Shown here one piece after another: positions 47,256-55,581 of a stretch of 64,000 nt of DNA. Each line of letters starts with the position of its first letter. Position 1 is the stretch's first letter. A program made the position numbers and the translations under genes. Source of the stretch: CAVVSQ01 sp963848825 (GTDB lineage Bacteria; Planctomycetota; Planctomycetia; Gemmatales; Gemmataceae); contig CAWKFA010000009.1 of assembly GCA_963848825.1 (NCBI GenBank), forward strand, positions 907,579 through 971,578, given 5' to 3'. Under the pieces are notes generated by a model, which was given only the letters and a program-made list of their open reading frames with translations, was not told the origin of the DNA and did not search any database.

Positions 47256-48269
47256 ATGCCGAAGTCGAAGCCGCCTCTGGTCAAGCTCGCGGAGCTAACG
47301 CCTGGACAGGCGGGTGATTTTTTTGTGTTGCTCGTCGAAAAAGTGCGCGGCACCAGCCGGAGTGGCAAGACTTTCTTTACCTGTCGCTTCCGCGATGCCG
47401 GTCGTAAGGTAACGGGCATGATCTGGGGAGACAGCCCCTGGTTTGAGGCCTGTGAAAAAGAATGGCAGCAAGGCAGTTTTTATAAGATTCGCGGCGTCTA
47501 CGGCGAACATGAGACCTATGGGCCGCAGATCGACCTTGTCAATATTCGTCCCGTGACCGAGGAAGACAAGAGCCAGGGATTCGATCCGCTCGACCTGGTG
47601 CAGCGGACACGTCATGATGTCGAGGCGATGTACCAGGAACTGTGGAACATCGCCGAGACCGCCATCGCCGACGTGCCCTTGCGGCGGCTGGTGATGACGG
47701 TGCTTTCCAACAATAGCCGGCAATTAAAACAGGTGCCGGCTACCACCAAACATTTCTATCCCTTCGCGGGCGGTCTGCTCGAGCATGTCCTGTCCGTTAC
47801 CGCCACGGCCATGCATCTCGTGGACAAGTATGCATCCGCCTATGACGATCTGGAACCTCCGCTGAATCGCGATTTGGTCGTTGCCGGGGCGCTGCTGCAC
47901 GATATTGGCCGCTGCGCCGAGTTTGGCGAGGACATTACGAACGTGGAGCGCACCGACGCGGGCCATTTGCTCGGCCATCTGGCGTTGGGCCGCGACCTGG
48001 TGCGCGATACGGCACGGGAACTGGGGGACGTCGATCCTCAACTCGTGCAACTCCTCGAACACATCATCATGACCCACCAAAACCGACCTGAATGGGGCAC
48101 GCCCCGGCTCCCATTAATTCCCGAATGCCTGATAATCCATCATGCCGACGACCTGGATGGCAAGCTCGAGATGTACGTCCGCTGCCTTCAGAATGACAAG
48201 GAAACCGGTTCCGTCACGGTGCGCGATCCGGTCTTTGGACTGCGGTTGTTTAAAGGCCGCAAGGTGTAG
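47256..48269 (+). CDS. YhaM-like 3'-5' exoribonuclease (OB-fold + HD domain)
   Basis: 337 residues. The N-terminal OB-fold (about 8-95) contains FFVLLVEKVRGTSRSGKTFF and ITGM-type strands; the HD domain has the first His in LEHVLSVTATAMHL, the metal pair in GALLHDIGRC and later LLGHLALGRD and EHIIMTHQ. This pairing is typical of YhaM/CBF1-type exonucleases. The ATG at 47256 starts MPKSKPPLVKLAEL. Monocistronic with a stem-loop terminator. Intact. Confidence 0.85.
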   Translation: MPKSKPPLVKLAELTPGQAGDFFVLLVEKVRGTSRSGKTFFTCRFRDAGRKVTGMIWGDSPWFEACEKEWQQGSFYKIRGVYGEHETYGPQIDLVNIRPVTEEDKSQGFDPLDLVQRTRHDVEAMYQELWNIAETAIADVPLRRLVMTVLSNNSRQLKQVPATTKHFYPFAGGLLEHVLSVTATAMHLVDKYASAYDDLEPPLNRDLVVAGALLHDIGRCAEFGEDITNVERTDAGHLLGHLALGRDLVRDTARELGDVDPQLVQLLEHIIMTHQNRPEWGTPRLPLIPECLIIHHADDLDGKLEMYVRCLQNDKETGSVTVRDPVFGLRLFKGRKV

Positions 48270-48291
48270 TGGTTTATCTGTAGGCGGAGAC

Positions 48292-48334
48292 AGCCCGGAG
48301 ATTGGTGAAGCCAACTCGCCGGGCTGTTATGTTT
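48292..48334 (+). terminator. stem-loop between convergent genes
   Basis: AGCCCGG (48292) pairs with CCGGGCT (48319-48325), with an inner TTGG/CCAA stem and loop TGAAG, followed by GTTATGTTT. A moderate intrinsic terminator for the YhaM-like gene. Confidence 0.6.
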
Positions 48335-48347
48335 AATGTCCAGGCCC

Positions 48348-49656
48348 CTATTTCAATGTCACTTTCGGTGGTGCCGCGAATTCCGTGCTGAGGGCCTGCA
48401 CCTGGTCGCCAGTCATTTCGCCGTTTTGCAACCAGATGCGATGGTTGAGGACGAGAGGATGCGTCGGCGTCAGCTCGTATTCGAAATAGCAGCCGAAACG
48501 GCCGTAGTCGCGCTCGCTGTAGCGTTTTTCACCCGGATTGTTGGGATGATCAAGATAGGCGACGGTGAAACGTTGCCCGAAAAGCTGAAAGCTCATCGCG
48601 TCCCAGGGCAGGTTGATTGGCCCCTTCTTGGTCTTGGGGTCCCAGTTACGGGTGTCGCCGGGGTTACCTTTGCCGTCTGGGCGTAAATAATAAGTTTCCT
48701 TCTTCGTGCTATCCACGGCATTGGCGGCGCGGAACTGGAAGCCGGAGTGTTGGGGATCGCCGTCAAGCTTGACATTGCCGCCAGTGGTCTTGAGTCGGCT
48801 GGCAAACTCGACGAGCGTACCACCGTCGATGCCGTAGACGGTCATCTCGCGTTCTTCCCTGGCAAACACCTCGTTGTTCGGTCCGCACCAATCGATGCCC
48901 ACCCGATGCCGGCCGAGCACAGTGCCGGTGTCGGCGCTCAAAAAGCCGGTATGCGCTTCGTGCGTGTCTTTGGGCTTGGCATGCCAGACGTCGGCGGCGA
49001 CGGGTTTGCCGTCTTTTTGAAAGGTGACCTTGTTGAACGCGAACATCAGGCCGCGATGGTGCGGATACAGGAGCTTTTTCCCCTCGGCACCCGGGTCCGT
49101 ATCGCCGCCATTGGTGACGATTCGCTTGCTCGTGGGGTCGTAAAGATGATGAAAAACTTTATAGGTCTTGTTGCGATTGGCTTCACTGGAATTGTCATAG
49201 GCACGATACCAGTAGCCCATGACCGGCTGCTGGCCGCGCATTAGCTCCAGATAATCCCCCTTTTTTTCATCGTGCCAGCTGAATTCTTGTTTTGAAGTGC
49301 CGCCAATGTTCTGTGGCTCCAGCGTCACTGTCCACGGTGGCGCCCGCCTTGAGCTCGGGGATAATGAAGTGCAGGTCGCGACGAACCAGCGCCTTGTCCT
49401 TGGCGGGAATGTTTTCAGTAAGCAGGCCCGGCCCTGTCCATTGGCCGATCAGCGTGTCCTTACTATCGGCCCGCTTGATGCCAACGTGTTTGGTCTTGGC
49501 CATTTCCGGGGTAACTTCGAGCGGCACGACGACGGGGACGTTCTTGGCATCCACCTTGCCGCCCGTGATGGTCAGCTCGATTTTCTTTTCATCAGCGGCG
49601 CTCGCACTTGAACACGTCAGCGCGAGGAGAGCAACAACGGCCAAGAAACGTGACAT
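48348..49656 (-). CDS. secreted PmoA-family (DUF6807) protein, one frameshift
   Basis: About 435 residues. The signal peptide MSRFLAVVALLALTCSSASA precedes a beta-rich protein with GQQPVMGYWYRAYDNSSEAN, LYPHHRGLMFAFNKV and VYGIDGGTLVEFASRL. This corresponds to the family named PmoA (DUF6807) in planctomycetes and Bacteroidetes, which is unrelated to methane oxidation in genomic context; a sugar-related role is usually suspected. The shift is near 49325, an extra G between GATV and TLEPQNIGG. Convergent with the YhaM-like gene. Confidence 0.82.
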
Positions 49657-49792
49657 AACACACCTGTTTGGAGAGCGATGGATTGGAAGTTTCGCACGAC
49701 TGACTCTTATCCTGTGCAGGAAGGGAGCGACTGTCAAGGGATCGGGACGGGAAGTAAGTTATGGTTATTTATGAAGTGGTGGATGTAGGTTA

Positions 49793-50020
49793 TTTACTTT
49801 CCGCGCCGCCACGAGCTCCTCGGCGGAGGCCAATGTCGCGGGCTATTTCCGCAGCATGATAGGCGAAATGTCACGGCCTTTATGGAAGGACAGAGTCGTG
49901 CAGCGGCCATCTGGGTGGCGGAACTGTTTATGCACCTCGCTGCCGTGCCTCGAAAAAACCTAAAGCTACTAAGCATGACACAACCTCGTGTGGCTTTAAT
50001 AGCGGAAGGATATCGTCATG
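49793..50020 (-). pseudogene. hicA: HicA toxin remnant, several indels
   Basis: Directly after hicB on the same strand, HicA-like sequence can be read only by changing frames: LPLLKPHEVVSCLVALGFFE, then HKQFRHPDGRCTTLSFHKGR, then DISPIMLRK, then a broken ARDIGL, then AEELVAARK. At least three single-base indels separate the pieces. The conserved His of the GSHKQF motif is kept, although the preceding Ser is lost in the shift. It is either a decayed toxin gene or an intact one damaged by sequencing error. No start codon joins the first piece cleanly. Confidence 0.65.
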
Positions 50021-50225
50021 CGACCTGGACTTGATGAACGCCAATGAATTCCGACTCCAGTTGCGGTTCACCGTCTTCCAGCAGCATGGCAATGACCTCG
50101 GCCAAGTTCTTTTGCAACTCTTCCATGGTGCTCCCCTGGGAATGCGCACCAGGAAATCCAGGCACGTAACCAACATAAAGGCGAGTGTTCGGGCATCGCT
50201 CAATCACGGCCGTAAAAGCACGCAT
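50016..50225 (-). CDS. hicB: HicB-family antitoxin
   Basis: 69 residues: FTAVIERCPNTRLYVGYVPG, then HSQGSTMEELQKNLAEVIAM and LLEDGEPQLESEFIGVHQVQ. This is the partial RNase H-like fold of HicB antitoxins that neutralise the mRNA-interferase HicA. GGGAA precedes the ATG at 50225. It lacks the C-terminal DNA-binding extension. Its partner follows directly but is disrupted. The pair sits between the PmoA-like gene and the MoxR operon. Confidence 0.85.
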   Translation of the reverse strand: MRAFTAVIERCPNTRLYVGYVPGFPGAHSQGSTMEELQKNLAEVIAMLLEDGEPQLESEFIGVHQVQVA

Positions 50226-50272
50226 ATGCACTTTCCCTTCTCCGATGAAACGGCCTCGGTGATTTGCTGACG

Positions 50273-51247
50273 TTATTTCCCCAGCACGGGTACGCTGGCG
50301 ACGATTTCCCGCACAATCGTCTTGATGTTGCTGCCTTCGATTTCGGCTTCCGGGCGGATGATGAGTCGGTGGCCCAACACGCCCAGCGTCACCGCTTGCA
50401 CGTCTTCGTGAGTAAAGTACGAACGCCCCTCGAGAAGTGCGCGTGCCCGGGCGCAGCGCAGCAGGCAAAGCGAAGCGCGCGGGCTGGCTCCCAGAGCAAC
50501 GTCAGGGTGGCGTCGGCTTGCTTCCGCCAGGTCAACGATATAGGTCATCAACTCTTCTTTGCCATAGACCAGGTTCAATTTCTCCTGAAATTCGAGGATC
50601 AAATCGGCGGTGAACAATTGGCTTACCGGGGCCAGGGGCTGGCTGTACAAGGAGAGCATCGACACTTCGTGCTTGGCCCCGGGATAGCTCATTTCGATGC
50701 GCATGATAAAACGGTCGAGCTGCGCCTCGGGCAGGCGATACACGCCTTCCTGTTCAACGGGGTTTTGCGTGGCCAGCACCATGAAAGGGCGCGGTAAGGC
50801 CAGCGTGGTGCCTTCGATGGTAACCTGATTTTCCTGCATGGCTTCAAGCAGGGCGGACTGGGTTTTCGCCGGGGCGCGGTTTACCTCGTCCGCCAGCAGC
50901 ACCTGACAAAAAATGGGGCCGGGACGTAATACGAACTCGTTGGTTTTTTGGTCGAAGATGTAGGTGCCGGTCACATCGGCGGGTAACAAGTCAGGCGTAA
51001 ATTGCAAGCGGCGGTATTGGATGCCGAGAATCTGGGCGAACGTTTTGGATAATGTCGTCTTGGCGACACCGGGAACGCCTTCCAAAAGGACGTGGCCGCC
51101 GGCAAGCAGCGCAGTCAGCAAGCGTCGCGTGACGCGCTCCATGCCCACCACGACACGGCCAACATCGGCCACCGTGCGGTCGCACAAATCCTTGACGCGC
51201 TGTGCCCAGGGGGTGACTTCCGTGCCGCCGGCTTCGCTAATGGTCAT
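50273..51247 (-). CDS. MoxR-family AAA+ ATPase
   Basis: 324 residues. Walker A is LLEGVPGVAKTTLSKT, Walker B LLADEVNRAPAKTQSALLEA, sensor ATQNPVEQEGVYRLPEAQ. MoxR ATPases act as chaperones that help assemble or activate partner complexes, often vWA (DUF58) proteins. ATG 51247 is supported by GAGG 5 bp upstream. Last gene of a minus-strand operon with DUF4350 and DUF4129 proteins, starting 45 bp after the DUF4350 gene. No DUF58 or transglutaminase gene follows in this window. Intact. Confidence 0.9.
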   Translation of the reverse strand: MTISEAGGTEVTPWAQRVKDLCDRTVADVGRVVVGMERVTRRLLTALLAGGHVLLEGVPGVAKTTLSKTFAQILGIQYRRLQFTPDLLPADVTGTYIFDQKTNEFVLRPGPIFCQVLLADEVNRAPAKTQSALLEAMQENQVTIEGTTLALPRPFMVLATQNPVEQEGVYRLPEAQLDRFIMRIEMSYPGAKHEVSMLSLYSQPLAPVSQLFTADLILEFQEKLNLVYGKEELMTYIVDLAEASRRHPDVALGASPRASLCLLRCARARALLEGRSYFTHEDVQAVTLGVLGHRLIIRPEAEIEGSNIKTIVREIVASVPVLGK

Positions 51248-51291
51248 GATACCTCGAGAAAGTCGCACCTGTGCCGCCCCGCGGGACGTGC

Positions 51292-52656
51292 CTACCCAGT
51301 AAAACTTGCACGGCCTTCCGCTAGCGCTCTATGGAGGTCGGCCAGCGTTCGCAACAATTTGTCGAAGCTTCGCGGCGAGACACGCTGGTCCGGGCTCGAG
51401 CACGCCAACTTCCAGAGCGAGCGAAATTGTCCATTCAGGCCCCGTCGCTCCCAGAAGCTGCCGCCAACTGCCTGCGCGGGAACCCCGGGGAGCTTCTCAT
51501 CCCAGAGCGGCGCGGTGATGCCGGCGTGGTCGAGAAAGAACTGGCGTGCCAGCACCTGGGCTGGCTCCCAGAGGTTGCCCAGCCGAGCCAGCTCTTCTTG
51601 ACGCCGGGCCAACAAGGGCGGGAGGGACGGCCGCGAGTCACTCTTACTTATGACGAGAGGCACGCGGCGATCGACGCGGTAGCGGCCCTGCAACAAGCGC
51701 CGTGCCCCCATCAACAGGAGGGCCGCCGAGCCCAGAATTACGAGCAGGCGCAGAATGGCTTCCTTGCCCACGTTGGCCAGCAGCAAACGATTGAAGATGT
51801 TTTCATCTTCGAGTCCACGAATGATTTGGTTGATGACCTGGATGGGCGGGACTGGCAACGGTCCAATAGGTCGAAGCGGCAAAGCGAGATTGGTAATCAC
51901 CTTGTCGCCATCCAGAAAACAGACGTGGCGTCGCGGACCTGTCGGGCCCTCCGCCAGCCAGCTTATGGCGTTTCGCGCAAAGGCGAAGTTGTCATTGTCC
52001 GGCTGAATGAGCATGCCGTTGAAGAATACGCCCTGCCCCGCCAGCAGCACGCAACGTCCAGCCGGGCGCGCCGTCGCCGGCGAGCCAAAGATATAGCCCG
52101 CGTCGGCGGGGAGTGAACTGTCGGGCCGATTAGGGCGATGCCAGCCGCAATCGGGAGAGAAGATTGCCAGTCGCGTCAGCCTGGCCGCGGTCCCTTGCAG
52201 GAAGCTGGGACGGTTCGTGGCAATGCCCCGTTTCAATCCCTTGAAGAGAGGATGCTGGAGATCAGTGAATTTCGTCACGAGGGGGCACATTTGCCAGGTT
52301 TGTTGGTAGGCACTTTCGGTGGCAAAAACCTCGTCGCCTGGACTTGTCAGGTGCAATGGCGGCCGGGACGCCAGCGCGAAATCACTCGCCAGCAGCAGCG
52401 CGCCGCCTTTACCAAGAAAGTTATCCAGATCGAAAGGGCCCTGTTGCGTGACCTTGCCGAAGGCGATGAGCAAAGTATCTTCAGGGGCGCGTTGGGCCTC
52501 ATCCAGACTGGCCAGGGGCTGCAAATGAAAGCTGTGCAAGATGTGCCCGAAGGCCTCGGTGCCCGCGAAATCGACTGAGCGCGGCGGCCGCTCTTGAGCG
52601 CTGGCCGTGACAGCCTGCATGAATAGGCAAATGAGAATAACACATGGCCTGGTCAT
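51292..52656 (-). CDS. DUF4350-domain membrane protein
   Basis: About 454 residues. The signal or anchor segment MTRPCVILICLFMQAVTASA is followed by a periplasmic domain of the DUF4350 type (TLLIAFGKVTQQGPFDLDNF, GGALLLASDFALASRPPLHL), then a membrane helix (AILRLLVILGSAALLLMGAR) and a cytoplasmic region with Arg-rich helices. Start ATG 52656 overlaps the preceding stop by 4 bp; the longer frame is not needed. The gene belongs to the MoxR/DUF4129 operon, a set thought to act in envelope maintenance. Intact. Confidence 0.82.
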   Translation of the reverse strand: MTRPCVILICLFMQAVTASAQERPPRSVDFAGTEAFGHILHSFHLQPLASLDEAQRAPEDTLLIAFGKVTQQGPFDLDNFLGKGGALLLASDFALASRPPLHLTSPGDEVFATESAYQQTWQMCPLVTKFTDLQHPLFKGLKRGIATNRPSFLQGTAARLTRLAIFSPDCGWHRPNRPDSSLPADAGYIFGSPATARPAGRCVLLAGQGVFFNGMLIQPDNDNFAFARNAISWLAEGPTGPRRHVCFLDGDKVITNLALPLRPIGPLPVPPIQVINQIIRGLEDENIFNRLLLANVGKEAILRLLVILGSAALLLMGARRLLQGRYRVDRRVPLVISKSDSRPSLPPLLARRQEELARLGNLWEPAQVLARQFFLDHAGITAPLWDEKLPGVPAQAVGGSFWERRGLNGQFRSLWKLACSSPDQRVSPRSFDKLLRTLADLHRALAEGRASFTG

Positions 52657-53099
52657 GACGCCGGCACCCCGGCGAGCTGACATAAATGGCGGCGCGCGGC
52701 AGCCTGATCCGTCGAGGAGAGTTGTTCATTCCCGGTGGTATAACGAGCTTGCTCGTAAAGGCGTGCGATCTCCTGGGCGGCGGTCGATTGGTCGGCCGGG
52801 ACCGCCAGTTGCCGTGCCACGGCGCGATGGTTCCAAGACTTGGCTTTCGGGCCGAGTTCTCGCATCGCCAGGTGATCAAACGCCTGGATAAGCTGGCTGC
52901 GTGTCTCGATGCGGGCGGGATCGACGGGCCACGGCCCCAGCACCGTCGGAGGAGCCTTTGACAAAACGCGCCAACTCACGTTTCTGGCGAGATTCCAGAG
53001 GATTAGTAGCGAGGTAATCAGGACCACTGCCCACACCAGGGCCTTGCCCAGGCCGGCCGCGCCGCCACCGCCCAGACGAGGCAAGGGAACATTTGGCAT
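52653..53099 (-). CDS. DUF4129-domain membrane protein
   Basis: 148 residues. One membrane helix (KALVWAVVLITSLLILWNLA) is followed by the DUF4129 helical domain: SQLIQAFDHLAMRELGPKAK, SWNHRAVARQLAVP and AQEIARLYEQARYTTG. The domain is usually the C-terminal piece of transglutaminase-like membrane proteins; here it is free-standing. Stop and start overlap with the DUF4350 gene (ATGA). Follows the secreted protein at 53107 with a gap of 7 bp. Confidence 0.82.
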   Translation of the reverse strand: MPNVPLPRLGGGGAAGLGKALVWAVVLITSLLILWNLARNVSWRVLSKAPPTVLGPWPVDPARIETRSQLIQAFDHLAMRELGPKAKSWNHRAVARQLAVPADQSTAAQEIARLYEQARYTTGNEQLSSTDQAAARRHLCQLAGVPAS

Positions 53100-53106
53100 G
53101 CCCCAT

Positions 53107-53855
53107 CTACCTATGTTGATTCGGGGCGCAGTGCAGATTCGGCAAGTCTGGCAGGGAGATGTTTTTCATTGAACCCAGCAAGCCATCTGCCAGGCGCAGG
53201 TCGAGCTTCTCGCTCCAGCGCAGGTGCTCGGGAAGTTTGTCCAGGCCCCAGGGCGAGGGGGTCTTGTCGAAATTGGCAAGCGTTTTTAAATCGCGAAGGC
53301 CGTTTTGAAAGGCAGGCGATTCACGTAACCAGTCCCCGACCTTGGAACCATCGGCGTGATCGACGAAATCGCGCACCAGACGGTCGAGCAGGTCAGGCTG
53401 TGCCTGCACGGGCGGTGCGGGCATGCCAGCCTTCGCGGCCAACGGTGGTTCGTCACCGGTTGCTGGCCCGGCGGGTGGGTCTGGGGTCTTGGCTGGAGGC
53501 TGCATGATTTTCTTGACCTGGTCCTTCAACTTCTTCAGGTCGTCCGCCGACATGGCGCCCGCATTTTTATGCTTGTCCACCATGCTCTGAAGCATGCGCG
53601 CAAAGCGGGATTGTCCAGATCGAGCTGCTTGAGGGCGCCCGGATCGATGTTGAATTTCTTCGGGTCCTTGCGCAACTGTTCCAGAATGCGCTGCAGCGGC
53701 GCATCCTTCTCCGCAAGCTGCAGGCGCATCTTGAACAACGACTCAAAGTCCCCTTGAAAAGGAATGGTCACGTAGCGTTCGTTAAGGCTCTGGGACCGCG
53801 CCGAAGCCGCGAGCATCAGGACACAGGCGGCAATGGCAAACGAAGAACGCGCCAT
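53107..53855 (-). CDS. secreted hypothetical protein, first gene of the MoxR operon, one frameshift
   Basis: About 250 residues with a signal peptide (MARSSFAIAACVLMLAASAR). The body is helical: FESLFKMRLQLAEKDAPLQR, LKKLKDQVKKIMQPP and a Pro-rich linker before LRESPAFQNGLRDLKTLANF. The frame breaks at about 53598, between LDLDNP and MLQSMVDKHKNAG. The function is unknown; the tight spacing to DUF4129, DUF4350 and MoxR implies a shared envelope role. Divergent from pdxA. Confidence 0.72.
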
Positions 53856-54006
53856 GAGAAGGTATCCGGCGGAGGAGGGCTCGCGATACGTTGATTCTAA
53901 ATTTACAGCGCCTGGTTTGCAACAGCATACGGCGCGACCGCGCAGAACGCCCTGCTGCCGTCGCTATAATAAGATTTTTGAGGCAATTTAAGCTGACATT
54001 GAAATC

Positions 54007-55032
54007 ATGAATTCATTACCCCGATTGCTTTTCACCCTGGGTGACGTTGCCGGCATTGGGCCCGAGGTGCTGGCCAAGGCCTGGCCAGATTTATTGAGCT
54101 TGTGCCGCCCGGTCGTCGTGGGGGACCTGGCCTGGATGGCAAAGGCGGCGGCGCTTGTAAAGAACGGCGCCGACGTCACTGGAGTAGACGATCCGGGCGC
54201 TGGCACGGCATCCACCAGCCGCATTCCCTGTCTGCAAGCAACTACCGTCGATTTGCGAGGCGTAACGGTCGGACAGATGTGCGCGGCTTCCGGCCGGGCC
54301 GCCTACGACTTTTTGTGTGGCGCCATCGATTGGACGCTAAAGGGGGCCGCGGATGGCATTGTGACGTTGCCTCTTCATAAAGAAGGGCTGCATGCGGCCG
54401 GACTTGATTATCCCGGACATACGGAAATACTGGCGGCCAAAACAGGCATCCAAGACTTTGCCATGATGCTCTATGCTCGCGGGCCGCAAGTTCCGCACGG
54501 CCTGGGCGTGGTGCACGTGACCCTGCACATGGCGCTCCGTGAAGTATTCAGCCACCTGTCAACAACGGCGGTTCTGGAGAAAATTCGATTGCTCAATGGC
54601 GTGATGCGCCAGCTATGCGATCATGCCCCGCGCCTGGCGGTGGCGGCACTCAATCCGCATGCGAGTGACGGCGGCCTGTTCGGTACGGAGGAGAAAACGA
54701 TGCTTCAGCCCGCGGTGAACCAGGCCGCGGCCGAGGGCATATTGGTCAGCGGTCCGATTCCCAGCGATACGCTCTTTGTGAGGGCACAGCGTGGTGAATT
54801 CGACGGTATTGTGGCCATCTATCACGACCAGGGGCATATACCCATGAAATTGCTGAGCGGACTCAGGGCCGTGAACGTAACGCTTGGCCTGCCACTGGTG
54901 CGGACCAGCGTCGCTCACGGTACCGCCTACGACATCGCGGGCCAGGGGAAGGCGGACCATCATTCCTTGCTGGAGGCGACGCGCGTTGCTGCCCGTCTGG
55001 TGGCGTCGCGCTCGCCGGGCGCGCGGCGGTAA
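54007..55032 (+). CDS. pdxA: 4-hydroxythreonine-4-phosphate dehydrogenase
   Basis: Oxidises and decarboxylates 4-phosphohydroxy-L-threonine in the DXP-dependent vitamin B6 pathway. 341 residues, normal size. GDVAGIGPEV at the start replaces the usual GDPAGIGPE; metal-binding His residues lie in DYPGHTEILA, ALNPHASDGGLFG-type context and AIYHDQGHIPMKL, and the end has RTSVAHGTAYDIAG. Divergent from the MoxR operon; convergent with the HAD gene with no gap between stops. Intact. Confidence 0.95.
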   Translation: MNSLPRLLFTLGDVAGIGPEVLAKAWPDLLSLCRPVVVGDLAWMAKAAALVKNGADVTGVDDPGAGTASTSRIPCLQATTVDLRGVTVGQMCAASGRAAYDFLCGAIDWTLKGAADGIVTLPLHKEGLHAAGLDYPGHTEILAAKTGIQDFAMMLYARGPQVPHGLGVVHVTLHMALREVFSHLSTTAVLEKIRLLNGVMRQLCDHAPRLAVAALNPHASDGGLFGTEEKTMLQPAVNQAAAEGILVSGPIPSDTLFVRAQRGEFDGIVAIYHDQGHIPMKLLSGLRAVNVTLGLPLVRTSVAHGTAYDIAGQGKADHHSLLEATRVAARLVASRSPGARR

Positions 55033-55581
55033 CTAGCTTATTCCCAGAATATGACCGGCTGCACCCAGCAAATCCGCGACGATGGGGACGTCCATCTGGA
55101 GGGATTCGTCGAGGGCATGTCCGCTTTGCACCAGAACTTGACCTCGGCAGCCCGCGTTTTGCCCGGCGAGTACATCGCTAAGCGAGTCACCTACCATCCA
55201 GCAGGCCGACAGGTCCAGGTCCAGCTCGCGCGCGGCCCTCAATAACATTCCCGGCCCTGGTTTGCGGTCCGGGTGCTCGATGAGCGTCTTGTCAGCACTC
55301 AAGGGCGCGATCGTGCAGCAATACAGTCCATCCAGGCGCGTGCCCGCATCTCCCAATTGGCGTGCCATCTCATCGTTGACGGCCTGCATTTGAAGTTCGG
55401 TAAGCAGGCCGCGACCAACGCCCGATTGATTGGTGACGACGACGCAGAGAAAACCGGCCCGGCGCAAGTTCTCAATGGCCTCGGCCGCGCCTGCCAGAAG
55501 TTTGACCTGATCGGGGTGAGAAGGATAGCCGCGTTCTTCGATGATCGTGCCATCGCGGTCGAGGAACACCGCTTTATTCAT
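55033..55581 (-). CDS. HAD-family heptose-bisphosphate phosphatase-like protein
   Basis: 182 residues. HAD motifs: FLDRDGTI (motif I with both Asp), VVTNQSGVGRG (motif II region), KPGPGMLL (motif III Lys) and CWMVGDSLSDVLAG (motif IV). The closest known group is GmhB, which dephosphorylates heptose 1,7-bisphosphate, although the zinc-loop Cys cluster is only partly present (CCTIAPL), so substrate is uncertain. Start ATG 55581 overlaps the end of the Hsp70 gene by 8 bp; the longer upstream frame is antisense-like. Confidence 0.82.
   Translation of the reverse strand: MNKAVFLDRDGTIIEERGYPSHPDQVKLLAGAAEAIENLRRAGFLCVVVTNQSGVGRGLLTELQMQAVNDEMARQLGDAGTRLDGLYCCTIAPLSADKTLIEHPDRKPGPGMLLRAARELDLDLSACWMVGDSLSDVLAGQNAGCRGQVLVQSGHALDESLQMDVPIVADLLGAAGHILGIS

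Noticed and set aside
48348..49656. Methane-oxidation function suggested by the PmoA family name
   Set aside because: The protein is a soluble secreted beta-rich protein, not a membrane monooxygenase subunit, and no pmoB/pmoC is present.
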